From positions 35,163,648 to 35,227,647 of the forward strand of contig NC_092673.1 in assembly GCF_964355755.1 (NCBI RefSeq): a stretch of 64,000 nt of DNA, written 5' to 3'. Every line of letters begins with the position of its first letter. Position 1 is the stretch's first letter. Source of the DNA: Antedon mediterranea (taxonomy: Eukaryota > Echinodermata > Crinoidea > Comatulida > Antedonidae). Of this stretch, positions 45,450-58,290 are shown one piece after another. The translations under genes and the position numbers were made by a program. The notes below the pieces were generated by a model. It did not search any database. It was not told where the DNA came from and saw only the letters and a list, made by a program, of their open reading frames with translations.

Positions 45450-48400
45450 CTATTTCCTCTTGAATCTATCAAGTGCAGAAGTGTATGTGAATTCATGCTC
45501 TTTCTTGCGTTCCTTCTGTTTTGTGGATGCCTTCACCTTTTGCTGTAATGAAGATAACATGATAGAGATGGGTTACTTAAAAATGGAGGTACAAGCCAGC
45601 TGAGTAGATGCACCTGGACATTTGTGAGATTAACATGTTGTGGTTTAAAGAATAAAATGACATTACTTGCATCTGCTCTGATATGTGTGGTTTAAATGTG
45701 TGTTTGTGAAGGGCAAACATGTTAATAATTCATGACTTAATTTGTAGGCTTGAGAAAGTGTTCATGAGGGGCCTGGTATGATGTTTATAGATGTAATGTC
45801 AGAAAAGCTTATATTAAAAATCAAATACTAATTTTGATAGGTAAAGTACCTGTTAATCCACTTGCAAACTGACTGTAGGCTTCTGTTTTGTATGGGTTTT
45901 TTGCACTAAATGTTAATGAAAAACAGGCTTTAATCAAGAGTACTACTTACCCTAGTTAGCTCATCAGCAACTTTCTGTCTTCTGTGCTGCCGGTTTCCAG
46001 CGGAGCTTCTTCCTTTCAATTTATGTTTTGGTACAAATCCATGTGGCTTATCAAAACCCTACAAACACATTTAGAACAAAAGCAATCAGAGAGTTGCAAC
46101 CTCCGCCAGGAGTAAAAAGAGAAAAAGGATCAGGAATCCTGATAAATATCTATTTGTGGTTTCAATGTGATCTGTCTTACATGACATTATCCTACTAACA
46201 GACAAACACACACAAATATCTCAGACAAAAATATACTGTAATAATAATAGAGCATTTGTAATGTAGAAATGTTACTGTTACAACTCCTACCAAATATTCT
46301 TGTTTTTCTTTGAACTTTTGCTGCATAGTTATTTTATCCACTTGTCCTATTTTCCCTGGATCCAAACTGATCAATTCTGGTTGAATCTATGAAATATTGT
46401 AAATAAAGATTTTATTTTAAAGTTGTAGTACTTTATATTAAGAACATTGAGTGGGACTTCATTGATCTTGAGGTCGTGGGTTCGAGTCCCACCTGAGTAT
46501 AAAGTGTTCTCAATGTATAAAGTACAAATTATGTCAGAGTAGGGCAAACATCTGGCCAATTATCATTAGCATATAATCAACATTAAGTTTGGAGATGTTA
46601 TAATTGAATTACCTTTTCCAGTAATGCTTTCACTTCCCACTGTTGTCTCTGTCGTTTTGAATGGTATGGATTTGCTTCCAAGCTGTCAAAGTTAGGTTCA
46701 CCAGCACCTAGGTTTAAAACACAGGGTTACTTAACATTTATAAGATGAAAACATCTGGTAGAATAAAAAAATCTCCCAATTTATAGCAGCAAGACTCTTT
46801 TAATGGATTTGAAACATGGCTCAAGTCAGCACAAAAATTTGCACTATATTAATGCTGCTATTTTCAAAAGGGACTTAGCTTCTATTCAGGAATTAGCCGG
46901 TTTGCTTTGCTGTTTCGGAAGAAGTGAAACTTGGTTCCCACTATGACGAAATGCAAGGACGTAAACGCAACACAAGTAAGTTGAACAATAATAAGTGACA
47001 GTTGCTTGTGATTTGCATCTGAGTGAGAACCAAGCTTACCGGTAAATCTTATTTTAAGGTTTTCCACCCAGCTTCATTTCAACACACCACCCACCTTCAT
47101 TTCAACACACCACCCAGCTTCATTTCAACACACCACCCAGCTTCATTTCAACACACCACCCAGCTTCATTTCAACACACCACCCAGCTTCATTTCAACAC
47201 ACCACCCAGCTTCATTTCAACACACCACCCAGCTTCATTTCAACACACCACCCAGCTTCATTTCAACACACCACCCAGCTTCATTTCAACACACCACCCA
47301 CTCAAGAAACATCTACATCTTGTAGTATTTGCTGATTAGAAAAATCATACAATAATGTGTATAGAAGAAGGTTATTTACAAACCTACCTGGTATTAATAA
47401 ACTTGAAAAGCCTTTGGAGTGAGTTAGACCAAGAACATCTTCATAAGGACAGAACTTGAGATCACTAAGAGGCCATGTACATCGGTGTGTCATGTAAGCT
47501 TTTTCTACAGCAGTTGTGCAACAATCTTTATAAATCTGCCAAGATCACAAAATGTGGCATATGCAAGAGAAATCAGACATAAGTTGGAATTTTTAAAATT
47601 GAGATTTTTATAAATACTGAAACTACATATTCCAATATTTAAAATACTGAAGAAAAAAAATATTTTGATACCATGTCTAGTACTTCCAGAGATATCACAG
47701 TCTAAAATTTTGGAAATGACTAACAGGAAATGACATACAAAAAAAAAACACAGGGCGTTTACGCCTTCGCAAAGGGGTATTCTAATTGTTGTATTTCAAT
47801 AAAACTTCGCACCTTCGTTTATTATTTTTAGTTCTATTGAAACACTTTCAATTTATGCATAAAGCATGATAGGTTTTATGAAAATCATACACAATTTACA
47901 CCATTTTTTTAACCAACAGATGACACAAAGTTTTAACATTTATGTCTGATTTCGCTTGCATGTGCCACAAATATTAAAATGACAGATAAAAAATGTCAAA
48001 TAATCTAAGAGTCTGATGACTGTACCTCAACAACATTTCCAACAGCAGCAGCTAGAAGACCTCTTTGACTAAACGATAGCTCAGTGGCACCAAGACCAAT
48101 CTTGTAGGCTTGAAGTGGTTTATACGTTCTCACATCAAAAATCTTAAGAATTCGATCTTGCCCTGAAGTTGCCATATATCTGACAAAAGCAAAGACCAAT
48201 TATTTTGCACACAACTGTTATTCTTAATGTAATTCTACTTAACTACATTTTAATGTGGAGACAGCTCTGGCTATAGTTTTAACCAGAAACTAAAAATAGG
48301 CAAAATATATTTGTATCATTACCTATAAATGTATAATAATTACCTATTATATTCGCATACAGTAATATTATGCTTATTATTAATTCATTATGCCTATAAT

Positions 48401-51400
48401 TATACCATATCTCATGTTCTTAATAGCATGTGTGCGGGAACCTCCTGATGATATAGTGTATATATATTGCCAGCCTAGCCTATGTGCCACCAGAGACATT
48501 TAGCCTATTTTTCACTAGAGCCCCTTTCTCACAGAGCTGAGTGCCAGGAATATTGCGGGAATATACCATTACCATGCCGGTATGGTTTTCTGTGAGAACG
48601 GGTCGTCTTGGCATCATGCCGGCACCATGCCGGCATCGACATGACCTGCTTTAGACCTAGTAATATTCTAGGGATATTCCCCGCAATGCCAGACGGGCAT
48701 TCTGTGAGAACGTAACGCCGTTATATTCCGGGGTTCCCTGTCGAGGCTTCAGACACCTTGCGCGGTCAAGTGTATCACTTTGGCGCCGATTCAATTCAAT
48801 TGACAATAATAATGTCGAACTGGAGGGATAATGAGATAAGAGAGCTGCTTAAAATAAGGGGACAAGAAGAAATTTGTAGCATAATCTAGACTATAGCAGG
48901 CCTAGTAGGCCATATAGGCCTACCTGGTCCTAGCTCTTTTTGTTGGTGCCTAACTAGCCTGACCCTTCGTCGCCTTGTAAATTGTACAGCCTTCTAAGGT
49001 GTTTTACAGATTGCCGATGACGGCTAATTAATTGCTGTACCTGTATAATATATGCACAATATACTGTACATAGCATGTATTGCATAAATATGCTATAAAG
49101 GAAGATAATAATCTAGTGTAACTTAACATTCGCCGCCATATTATATCCCTAGACAAAAATAATAACAATAAAGGACGCCCTCAATAATTATTTTGTCAGA
49201 GACTTTTTATTGGCCGAATATGCCCGACTCCTTTCTCACAGAAAGCCGGTATATACCGGTTATATTTCCGGCACGATAGTCCGATGAGAATGGGTATATG
49301 CCGGTAACGATACCGGCACGACGCCAGCACTGTACCGGTATATTGCAGACACATCTGTGAGAAAGGGGCTTAGGTGAATTTGTTGGCGCAAATCAAAATC
49401 GTCAAACATGAATACGCATGCTTCTTATAAGCTGACACGAAAACAAGTTTTCCTATTGGAAAATCAGCTTAAGGGAGCCTTTAATTTGCAAAAAACCGAC
49501 GACCAAATGCCAACATATTAATTTATCGTGCGTGCATGCAGGGATATTGGGATGTTTTTCCTTACTCCCCATCGCAACACAGTTTTGATGGTTTATAGAT
49601 CTGAGTGACGACACATTGACCTGACATAATTAGGTTATTGGTCATTGCAAATTGAAAGCTTTCTATTTTCTGAGGTCAACTTACAGTCCTTTGGGATCTA
49701 TTGCAACTGATGTAACTGACGTAGGATGACAGATCATCTTCACAAGTGGCTCTTTTTCATTCGGACTCCACATTGTCACTGTTCCTGTAAATGCAAACAC
49801 TCATTTTACACTTCAAATTTTCTTTTCCTAACATTTATTTTTATTTATTTTTTATTACACCTTATTTATAGAGGGTGACCTTAAACAGCGTGTGCTGGCA
49901 TATCAAGGGCCCCCTTTGACACCAGGGTAATCTCTACTCGTCTCAAAAGATGTACTAGGTTTTTTACGTATATGCAGAAATCAAAATGTTTCCACTCTTT
50001 CCACATATGAGTGAACAGCTGCAATTTTCAATTCAAACATGTTTCTGAGTTTTCGATTCGCATGAATGCGTGATAACTCATTTTCTGAGTTTTGATTGAC
50101 TTAATTTCAGCAAAAATGGAAATTATAGTTTATTAGAGTTGTTCTACATTTTACAATGTTTTTCTGTTCATTAACAAAGGGAATGAAGTGAAAAAAGTCA
50201 CTGACCATTAGAATGTCCAAGATGAACTATTGCATTGTAGGGATTCTGTGCCATTACATTTAAACGACCACATTTTGTTTGATAAGCTGAAATCTCTTTG
50301 CCAACAGAAATATCCAAATACTTTAGGTAACCAACAGAACTCTAGAAAACAGATGCAAAATGGTTAAAGATTAACAATTTTCTTTAAAGGTATCTCTCTT
50401 ATATGTCTCAAACCTAAAGCCCTCAGTTGATACTATTTTTATTATTTTGTCAAATCTAAAGCTCTGCCTACACTATCAAACTAGTTTTGCCAAAAAAAAA
50501 GTGTAATGTGCCCAAATGATAGTAATATACCCAAATATGGTAGTGATGACATCATGTCCATATATGGGCACATTTTTTTGTCACATAAAGTTTGATAGTG
50601 TAGACAGAGCTTTATTCATACAGTATACTTCCTCGTAGTAAATTTCACTGACCTTTCTTGCCAAAATAAATAAAAAGAAAATGTTCTTTATCTTAATATT
50701 ATACAATTCCTTCCTTCTGAATGCTGCCACCACCACAACCCTTTGCCAACGGGTGTCATGAAACCTAAGATCACGAAAGCTAAGACCCCCTAAGACACCC
50801 CTTTGCCAACACTATTTGTCTATTCAGTTATTTCTCCTTTCATTTACTGTGTATTTTTATTAATTAACTTTCAAATGCCTTGTGTTTCACCTGTTGTCTC
50901 AGCTTAAGTGACATGTTTTCCTATAAATGCATCCTTCCATGTTAGACTATTTCATTTCAATTTCTAAGTTTTGATCTACTTGTTTTATTTTGTATATTAT
51001 GGAAAATAAATGAATGAACAGTACACCAGCATCATATCACAATATTTTCCTAATCTTACTTCACACACCATCATCCACTTTCTATTTATTCCAATTTTGT
51101 ATCAATACTACTTACCGTGGCGGCTAACAAGAAATGATAAGGCAGAAATTCCATTCTAAGTACATCATTGAATGTTTTAACACAGTGAAGTTCAGTGCCT
51201 TGATGATCATATATATACAACCACTTCTTTTGTGCCACAGCTAACATAGTCTCTAGATGTAACCATCTAAGTATAGAAGAATTGTAAACATATAATTTAT
51301 GAGTCTTTTTTTCCAACAAGAATTAACATATAGTGCGTTTGGCATTGGATATATACAACCATAAATACCACAAACACATATCACAATTACCATCCAGGAC

Positions 51401-54390
51401 CGCCAACCGGACAATTAAAATAAAAACTTACTGGACTTCGCGTATGGTTTCCATGACGTTAATTTCAAAAAGAAGTTTTTTTGTGACCCAATCTATTGAT
51501 GCCAAATGACCCTTCTGTCCACCAATCACAAGATGTCTACCATTACGAGTATAGTCAAGGCGATATGGTCCAAACTGATCCAATTTCAATTCAAAATACT
51601 GAAAACAAACATTAAAACAATTATACTATATATTTATTTTTAAATATTAAAGTATAACTGTTACACAAGGATTGTTATAAAATTCCTAGTTTTTTAAAAT
51701 ATACTTTGACATCCATCTAAAGCTTTGTCTACACTATCAAACTTTATGTGACAAAAAAATGTGATGTGCCCATAATAAATGGATACAATGACATTATATC
51801 ACTACCATATTTGGGCATTTAGTTTGATAGTGTAGAAAGAGCTTAACACAAACACTTTCTAATGGAGCATAATCTTTAAAAAAACTTTTTTGGATTTTCT
51901 TTATAATAATATTACCTTTTGTGCACTAGTAACATCTACGTTTCTTGCCAGTTCATGCTGACTGATTTTGGACGTCTCTTCACCTTCATCGGCTTCCAAA
52001 AATCTACAAGAAACAAATATAATCCACATAGCTCTAGTGCCAAATATTTTGCACTTTATCTTCTCAAACACACCGCTAGGGCACCTTCTAATTCTTCTTT
52101 GTTTTGCAAGTTTTAAAGGCTTAACAAATACTTTGTGTTTACACTATATTTTTCTTCATTTTAGACACATTTTTATGAAACAGCCGAATGTATTTTTCGG
52201 ACATCTTTACACGTCACACATTCAGGTTGCTAAGAGGTCAAAGATACCTGTAAGTATCTATTTATCAGACTGAGTTTGCTCATATAAATCAAATACTTTA
52301 CCCTGCCTCCTCCGTCAACAGTAGTTCAGCCCTGGCTGCCTCTTCTTCTGCTTGCTTTATCTTGTGTTCTTCGTTTTTTAGATTCCTCTTATGTTTTTTA
52401 TCTATTAGGTGCTTCTGTAAAAACAAAGACAATAATTGTTGTTGATAATGTTTATTGCAAAGTAGCCAATCAGATATGGCAGTGTGAAGACATAACGCAT
52501 GCTACACTGCCTATGTATAGCCAATCAGATATGGCAGTGTGAAGACATACCGCATGCTACTCTGCCTATGTATAGCCAATCAGATATGGCAGTGTGAAGA
52601 CATACCGCATGCTACTCTGCCTATGTATAGCCAATCAGATATGGCAGTGTGAAGACATAACGCATGCTACACTGCCTATGTATAGCCAATCAGATATGGC
52701 AGTGTGAAGACATACCGCATGCTACTCTGCCAATCAGATATGGCAGTGTGAAGACATACCGCATGCTACTCTGCCTATGTATAGCCAATCAGATATGGCA
52801 GTGTGAAGACATAACGCATGCTACACTGCCTATGTATAGCCAATCAGATATGGCAGTGTGAAGACATACCGCATGCTACTCTGCCTATGTATAGCCAATC
52901 AGATATGGCAGTGTGAAGACATACCGCATGCTACTCTGCCAATCAGATATGGCAGTGTGAAGACATACCGCATGCTATTCTGCCTATGTATAGCCAATCA
53001 GATATGGCAGTGTGAAGACATACCGCATGCTACTCTGCCAATCAGATATGGCAGTGTGAAGACATACCGCATGCTACTCTGCCTATGTATAGCCAATCAG
53101 ATATGGCAGTGTGAAGACATACCGCATGCTACACTGCCTATGTATAGCCACAGCAACATTTGTCATTATGTGCTTACGATGATCATCCTATTGAGGAGAT
53201 CAGGTCTAAAAAAACATCTACCTAAGAACATGGTCAGAATTTAAAAGACAATGATGATTAAAGTCATTGGTTCGGTGCAGTTCATTGGGGTTTGGAGGAG
53301 GAATTCGTCAGACAATGATGATTAAAGTCATGGGTTCGATGCAGTTCATTGGGGTTTGGAGGGTTCGGTGTAGTTCATTGGGGTTTGGAGGGTTCGGTGC
53401 AGTTCATTGGGGTTTGGAGGAGGAATTCGTCGGGCCGAGATACTGTATTCATTCTTACCACATTATTTTGTTCTCCTCTTTTATATTTCTTCAGTGCTTC
53501 TTTATTAATTGGAGCTGGCCCTGCAAATTTGTCTTTCCTTTTGTTCCTTTTCTGTTTATTTTCATCTTCCACCATCTTCTCATCTTCAACATCATTGTCA
53601 GCTTTATCATCATTGAAATATCGTGATGAAGATGACTGGTAAAAAAATTGGTATTATTTATTATATTAAACAATGTTTTTACAAATTTCTCTAATAACTT
53701 ATCAAACTGTTATATTATCATGTAAACGCTTATCCATTATCCTCTTTTTTTTTGCCAGCTAAAATGAAATTATGAACTATATTTTTGATACAGTGCATAC
53801 TGTATCGGAAATACTAAATTATTATTATATCTTATTATATACTCCCCTGTTTAAAAAAATGTTGGATCCGCCCCTGATATTGATTAATAAATAGAAATTC
53901 TGGTCTCTGTGAAAGTGATTAGGCCTGATATTTGTATATCCCACTTGCTTGTTTTATGGTAGAATCACTTTTTGGGGACAAAAATCAATTGCATTAAATA
54001 AGCCTAATTCTATTTTATGAAAAAATGGAAATCGGAATTATTAATTGGATTAATAAATGAATGAATAAAAAAGGAGAGTTTAAATCAATCAGATAATCGG
54101 ATGTTAACACAGGGTACAGTATATAAAATTGCTAGGCCTGATCACTTCCTTTTAGAATAAAAAAAAAACTAGCAGGGAACACGCAACACCGTGATCATCA
54201 AGACCTCATCCTTACTAATTAACAACGACAATCAGAGGCCTAGCTTTAAAACTTGTTTACTGATAATAGCAATGAATTTCATGGCTATTAAATTATACAA
54301 ACGTGAGCATAGTTCAATAATAAAGTCGAATAGTTAGATTGAAATAAAAATTATTACGTTTCTCTTCTGTACAGGGTTACTTTGCTCCAT
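45450..54390 (-). CDS. WDR46: WDR46/BING4 (Utp7-like) small-subunit processome protein
   Basis: Fourteen exons in transcript order: 54390-54358, 53635-53459, 52414-52302, 52003-51916, 51598-51432, 51266-51116, 50341-50206, 49784-49685, 48179-48026, 47535-47388, 46707-46613, 46386-46291, 46058-45951, 45542-45450 (TAG). Phases close to 552 aa. A lysine-rich N-terminus ([22 protein letters not shown]) is followed by WD40 repeats: [75 protein letters not shown] and [17 protein letters not shown]. The BING4 C-terminal domain follows ([33 protein letters not shown]) and then a basic tail. The family works in the nucleolus in 18S rRNA maturation. Exon 1 is only 11 codons and the most tentative; the next in-frame ATG is in exon 2. 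Confidence 0.95.
46428..46528. other. tRNA T-arm-like relic in a foldback, WDR46 intron
   Basis: GTGGGTTCGAGTCCCAC is a perfect T-arm with a pol III B box. It is flanked by inverted GTACTTTATA...CATTGAG and CTCAATGTATAAAGTAC. No acceptor stem or D-arm of a whole tRNA is seen, so this looks like a decayed SINE or foldback. Confidence 0.45.
47068..47302. repeat. 23-bp tandem repeat, about 10 copies, WDR46 intron
   Basis: CAGCTTCATTTCAACACACC plus ACC repeats almost without change. The first unit has CACC in place of CAGC. Confidence 0.95.
48519..49370. mobile_element. Non-autonomous DNA transposon, 852 bp, in WDR46 intron
   Basis: AGCCCCTTTCTCACAGA at the left and TCTGTGAGAAAGGGGCT at the right are exact 17-bp inverted ends flanked by TAG on both sides, a 3-bp target duplication. 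The interior repeats GCCGGTAT/ATGCCGGCA palindromes near both ends, again with TTCTGTGAGAACGG words. A 3-bp duplication fits PIF/Harbinger-like elements. No transposase is present. Confidence 0.75.
50457..50614. mobile_element. MITE of the CTACACTATCAAACTT family, 158-bp copy
   Basis: TAAAGCTCTGCCTACACTAT at the left and ATAGTGTAGACAGAGCTTTA at the right are inverted. The interior contains CCCAAATATGGTAGTGATGA and CATATATGGGCACAT, shared with the other copies. It lies in a WDR46 intron. Confidence 0.9.
51718..51845. mobile_element. MITE of the CTACACTATCAAACTT family, 128-bp copy
   Basis: TAAAGCTTTGTCTACACTAT and ATAGTGTAGAAAGAGCTTA are inverted. The interior includes AATGTGATGTGCCCATAA. It lies in a WDR46 intron. 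Confidence 0.9.
52464..53150. repeat. 55-bp tandem repeat with shortened variants, WDR46 intron
   Basis: GCCAATCAGATATGGCAGTG units are 55 bp apart. Several units lack the TATGTATAGCC segment, so the period drops to the low forties. About 13 units are present. The unit contains CCAAT. Confidence 0.9.
53260..53432. repeat. GGTTCGGTGCAGTTCATTGG short repeats
   Basis: Four spaced copies of GCAGTTCATTGGGGTTTGGA lie just before the WDR46 exon 2 donor side, with GGAGGAGGAATTCGTC after two of them. Confidence 0.8.
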
Positions 54391-55059
54391 ATTTTGTGTT
54401 TCTAGCTGTAGCATGCACCGTCACACAAAACATGTGTTGTGTGACCACCAGTGACCGGACCACGCACATGGTAGAGTCTACTCTTTAGCAGGTAACAACT
54501 CTAAAACTGGTTTTCCAAAGAAGTTTTATCTGGTAAATATCTTATCTATATTTATTTACATTATTATTTACAAACAATTTAATGAATGTATTTTAATAGC
54601 CTTAAAATCCAATATACTATACAATACAACAATACAAGGAAACAAAATGGTTTCACAGTTTGTAAAGCTATATATTTTTACCTCCTACTACAAATGGTAT
54701 GAACCAGCTAAGTTAAAATACAGTGGACCTAAGCTTTAACCAAATATCCGTATTATATTTAATTTATACTAATGAACGAACAATGACCAAAAAATCATCA
54801 TCATCATCGAATCTTCCAGTGTTCAAATAAAAGTTTCTATACAAATAGGTACTTTTTTTTATTAGTTTTAATACTTTTTGAACTTCGATGTTTATAACAT
54901 TTTCAGTTTTGGTAAATTTCTTGTAACGTTGGAAATCGTAATTACTTTGTTTAATATTTGTCTGTTTTGGATTGAGCGAGTAGTATGTTTCGTATTCGTA
55001 CCTGTTTGGTATTTCCTTGATTAATAACTCTGTTTTTATTATTTTAGTTGCATATTATG

Positions 55060-55139
55060 AAAGCTCTGTCTACACTATCAAACTTTATGTGACAAAAAAA
55101 GGTGATGTGCCCATATATGGACATGATGATGTCATATCA
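55060..55139. mobile_element. MITE of the CTACACTATCAAACTT family, left half only
   Basis: GAAAGCTCTGTCTACACTAT through GATGTGCCCATATATGGAC and ATGATGATGTCATATCAC is present, but no inverted right end follows. GC-rich DNA begins immediately after. Confidence 0.75.
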
Positions 55140-55970
55140 CATACGTACGTGCGCAAGTTTGCGCAAACTATAGGAGGCACGTGGTGAACGTACGCGCGCG
55201 TGTAATGCAGTCCTACTTAGCAACGTTTCTTTGACAACCATAACAAACGAAAAACAACATTGCAACTGGAAGGTTCTTTATAATTTCGCTCTTGAAAAAC
55301 TTACTAATTTATCTTAAAAAACGCACTTTCGTCAATGTTTATAGGCGGATGTTTAAACGAAAGCGCAGACAAATGAATGGAACGTTTTCAATTGGGTAGG
55401 AAAAATAAGTTCAAATATAAGGTAAGTCTATTATATATGGCCTATTATAATTAAGCATATGTATTTCTTTCAATACTGTATAATAATACTCTTTTCTCAC
55501 GTTTTTTAGTCAGTACATACACTACTGTATAATTTAAGTTTTTCATCGATATGAGTAACAATATTTATTTGTGAACATTTGCTTACCAATAAATACTACT
55601 ACTAGGCTTAGGGCCTATGTTAATGTACTTTCATGTTTAATCTTTAATCATCAACACCTAGTGATTAAACATTACAGTACACTGAGTTACATATAAAATA
55701 ATTTATAAATATTAACTTTGTTGATCTTTTGATGTAAATTTTATTCGCTCAAAACGCTCAAGCTAGATGGACACATGAAATTATACTCATCCATAATTTC
55801 TGCTTTAGATTGCTGCTGCTCAGTACGCTGTACGCGTACTGTCTCGGCGGATCGCGGCGGGTGTGGTAAATGCGCCGTGAAATACGTGTGCGCGCGAGTA
55901 CGTTACTTAACAACATATCTTGGCAACTCAAACAAACAAAACACAGATTTCAATTCTAGAGGACAGAATG
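55140..55970. other. Two CpG-rich promoter-like modules
   Basis: Segments 55140-55260 and 55800-55960 are rich in TACG/GCGCGCG words, unlike the AT-rich surroundings. They share a loosely conserved stretch, TACTTAGCAACGTTTCTTTG against TACTTAACAACATATCTTGG, each followed by ACAAACAAA-like sequence. No convincing coding exon follows either. Confidence 0.4.
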
Positions 55971-57335
55971 TTTGCTGATGGTTACCTCCTGAATATAATA
56001 TGCTCGATGAAACAACAACAAACATATATCGATATTGCCACGACATTTAACAATCAAAAAGGTAGTTATTTTGATAGACTAGATATTATTATAGAATTTA
56101 AAATATATAATAGTGGGAATGTGTCTTGTTCTTTTGTATCACTGCCAAGTAAAAGTATCACGCACGGAGGAGGCTTCAGTTACAAACAAAATTCAATCAA
56201 TTAAAATTGGAAAACATTTGTTTGAAAAGAAATTTATCAAATTATTACTGATATTAAAATAATAATCGCAATAAGTAACAGAAAATATAATAACAAAATG
56301 TAGAAAGCTAACAAAATTATATGTAGGTACAGTCAAAACTATTATTTTAGTTACATCGCCCTCTACAGAATGTATAGATATGTGGGAACGTCTCTCTTGA
56401 ATTAAAAATATGTAAGTAACAATTTGTATTGATTACAAAACAATATAATAAATATATAATGAACAAGACCAAACCAGGAAGTAGTAATTAATATTAAAAA
56501 TTAAAAATATGCTTACATAAAGTAATACAGCATCTCTCCAATCATTAAGTTGGGGAGGTGGGGGAAGGTTGGGGGTATATGAAGTGGAGGGAAAAAATAC
56601 TGTATTGTTCTTATTGATCATGACGTCATTTGATTGGATTTAAAAAAAAATTATATTCATGAAAAGCAGTATAAATGATTATCCTAAGTACCAGGATGAA
56701 AACTCGATTTCCTTTGTATGTATGCTTATCTATCGTCCGTAGTGTAAACGGGCCTTGTTGATAACAACAAATACAACATGTAAGAGTCATTTGATGTTTT
56801 TTATTAGGTCTGGAGGTAATGTATTACAAAACACAGTAATAATTAACAAAATTAATCAAATGATTCTAGTACATTGAAATATAAACAAAGATTAACAGGT
56901 GGTTTATTACAGGTGTCAATATGATTAAATATATTTACATAATTTACATATTAAAATCATTGTCAGCAAAACACTATTTTCATGTAGTGTGAACCACCAA
57001 TTCAAACAGAATACATTCGGGCATTGATCACTGTGAACAGGGTTATCTGATCAATAGTCAGACAATACATAATATGTTGAAATTTGTTTAAGACGCATTT
57101 CAAAAAGTAGGCCTGTTTTAAAATTGAAAACTACAAACCATCATTTAGACCTAACTTTAATAATTACCATAACATTAAAACAAATTTCTTTCTGGAATTT
57201 ACATCATTATTTTCAATTTCAATATAAAAATGGTTAAGTTAAAAATAAAATAATTATTGTATTTACACATCTAATAAGTTGTATTGTGTCCCACACAAAA
57301 CTACAGAATGTATTTAGTATCTAAGCTCACCACAA
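55971..57335. other. Intergenic DNA, no gene seen
   Basis: AT-rich with only short frames lacking family signatures. CTTCAGTTACAAACAAAATT near 56173 and GGGGGAAGGTTGGGGGTATA near 56558 are unremarkable. Confidence 0.4.
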
Positions 57336-58290
57336 ACTTAGTGTTTAGTACCTGAACACATGGTGTAGTGCATACACTGTCTTATAACTTAGTGTTTAGT
57401 ACCTGAACACATGGTGTAGTGAGTACACTGTCTCATAACTTAGTGTTTAGTACCTGAACACATGGTGTAGTGCGTACACTGTCTCATTACTTAGTGTTTA
57501 GTACCTGAACACATGGTGTAGTGCGTACACTGTCTCATAACTTAGTGTTTAGTACCTGAACACATGGTGTAGTGCGTACACTGTCTCATTACTTAGTGTT
57601 TAGTACCTGAACACATGGTGTAGTGCGTACACTGTCTCATAACTTAGTGTTTAGTACTTGAACACATGGTGTAGTGCGTACACTGTCTCATAACTTAGTG
57701 TTTAGTACCTGAACACATGGTGTAGTGCGTACACTGTCTCATAACTTAGTGTTTAGTACCTGAACACATGGTGTAGTGCATACACTGTCTCATAACTTAG
57801 TGTTTAGTACCTGAACACATGGTGTAGTGCGTACACGGTCTCATAACTTAGTGTTTAGTACCTGAACACATGGTGTAGTGCGTACACTGTCTCATAACTT
57901 AGTGTTTAGTACCTGAACACATGGTGTAGTGCGTACACTGTCTCATAACTTAGTGTTTAGTACCTGAACACATGGTGTAGTGAGTACACTGTCTCATAAC
58001 TTAGTGTTTAGTACCTGAACACATGGTGTAGTGCGTACACTGTCTCATAACTTAGTGTTTAGTACCTGAACACATGGTGTAGTGCGTACACTGTCCCATA
58101 ACTTAGTGTTTAGTACTTGAACACATGGTGTAGTGAGTACACTGTCTCATAACTTAGTGTTTAGTACCTGAACACATGGTGTAGTGCGTACACTGTCTCA
58201 TAACTTAGTGTTTAGTACCTGAGCACATGGTGTAGCGAGTACACTGTCTCATAACTTAGTGTTTAGTACCTGACCACATGGTGTAGTGTC
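57336..58290. repeat. 51-bp tandem array, about 19 copies
   Basis: ACTTAGTGTTTAGTACCTGA units with ACACATGGTGTAGTGCGTAC and ACTGTCTCATA repeat every 51 bp. GCGTAC/GCATAC/GAGTAC are the main variants. Confidence 0.95.

Noticed and set aside
47023-47325. 100-codon frame of FQHTT/HFNTPP repeats
   Set aside because: Arises from the 23-bp WDR46-intron repeat read in rotating frames.
52664-53244. Frames with [16 protein letters not shown] repeats
   Set aside because: Artefact of the 55-bp array in a WDR46 intron.
53267-53642. Plus-strand frames of 97-119 codons
   Set aside because: They overlap WDR46 exon 2 on the opposite strand and short repeats; no family signature.
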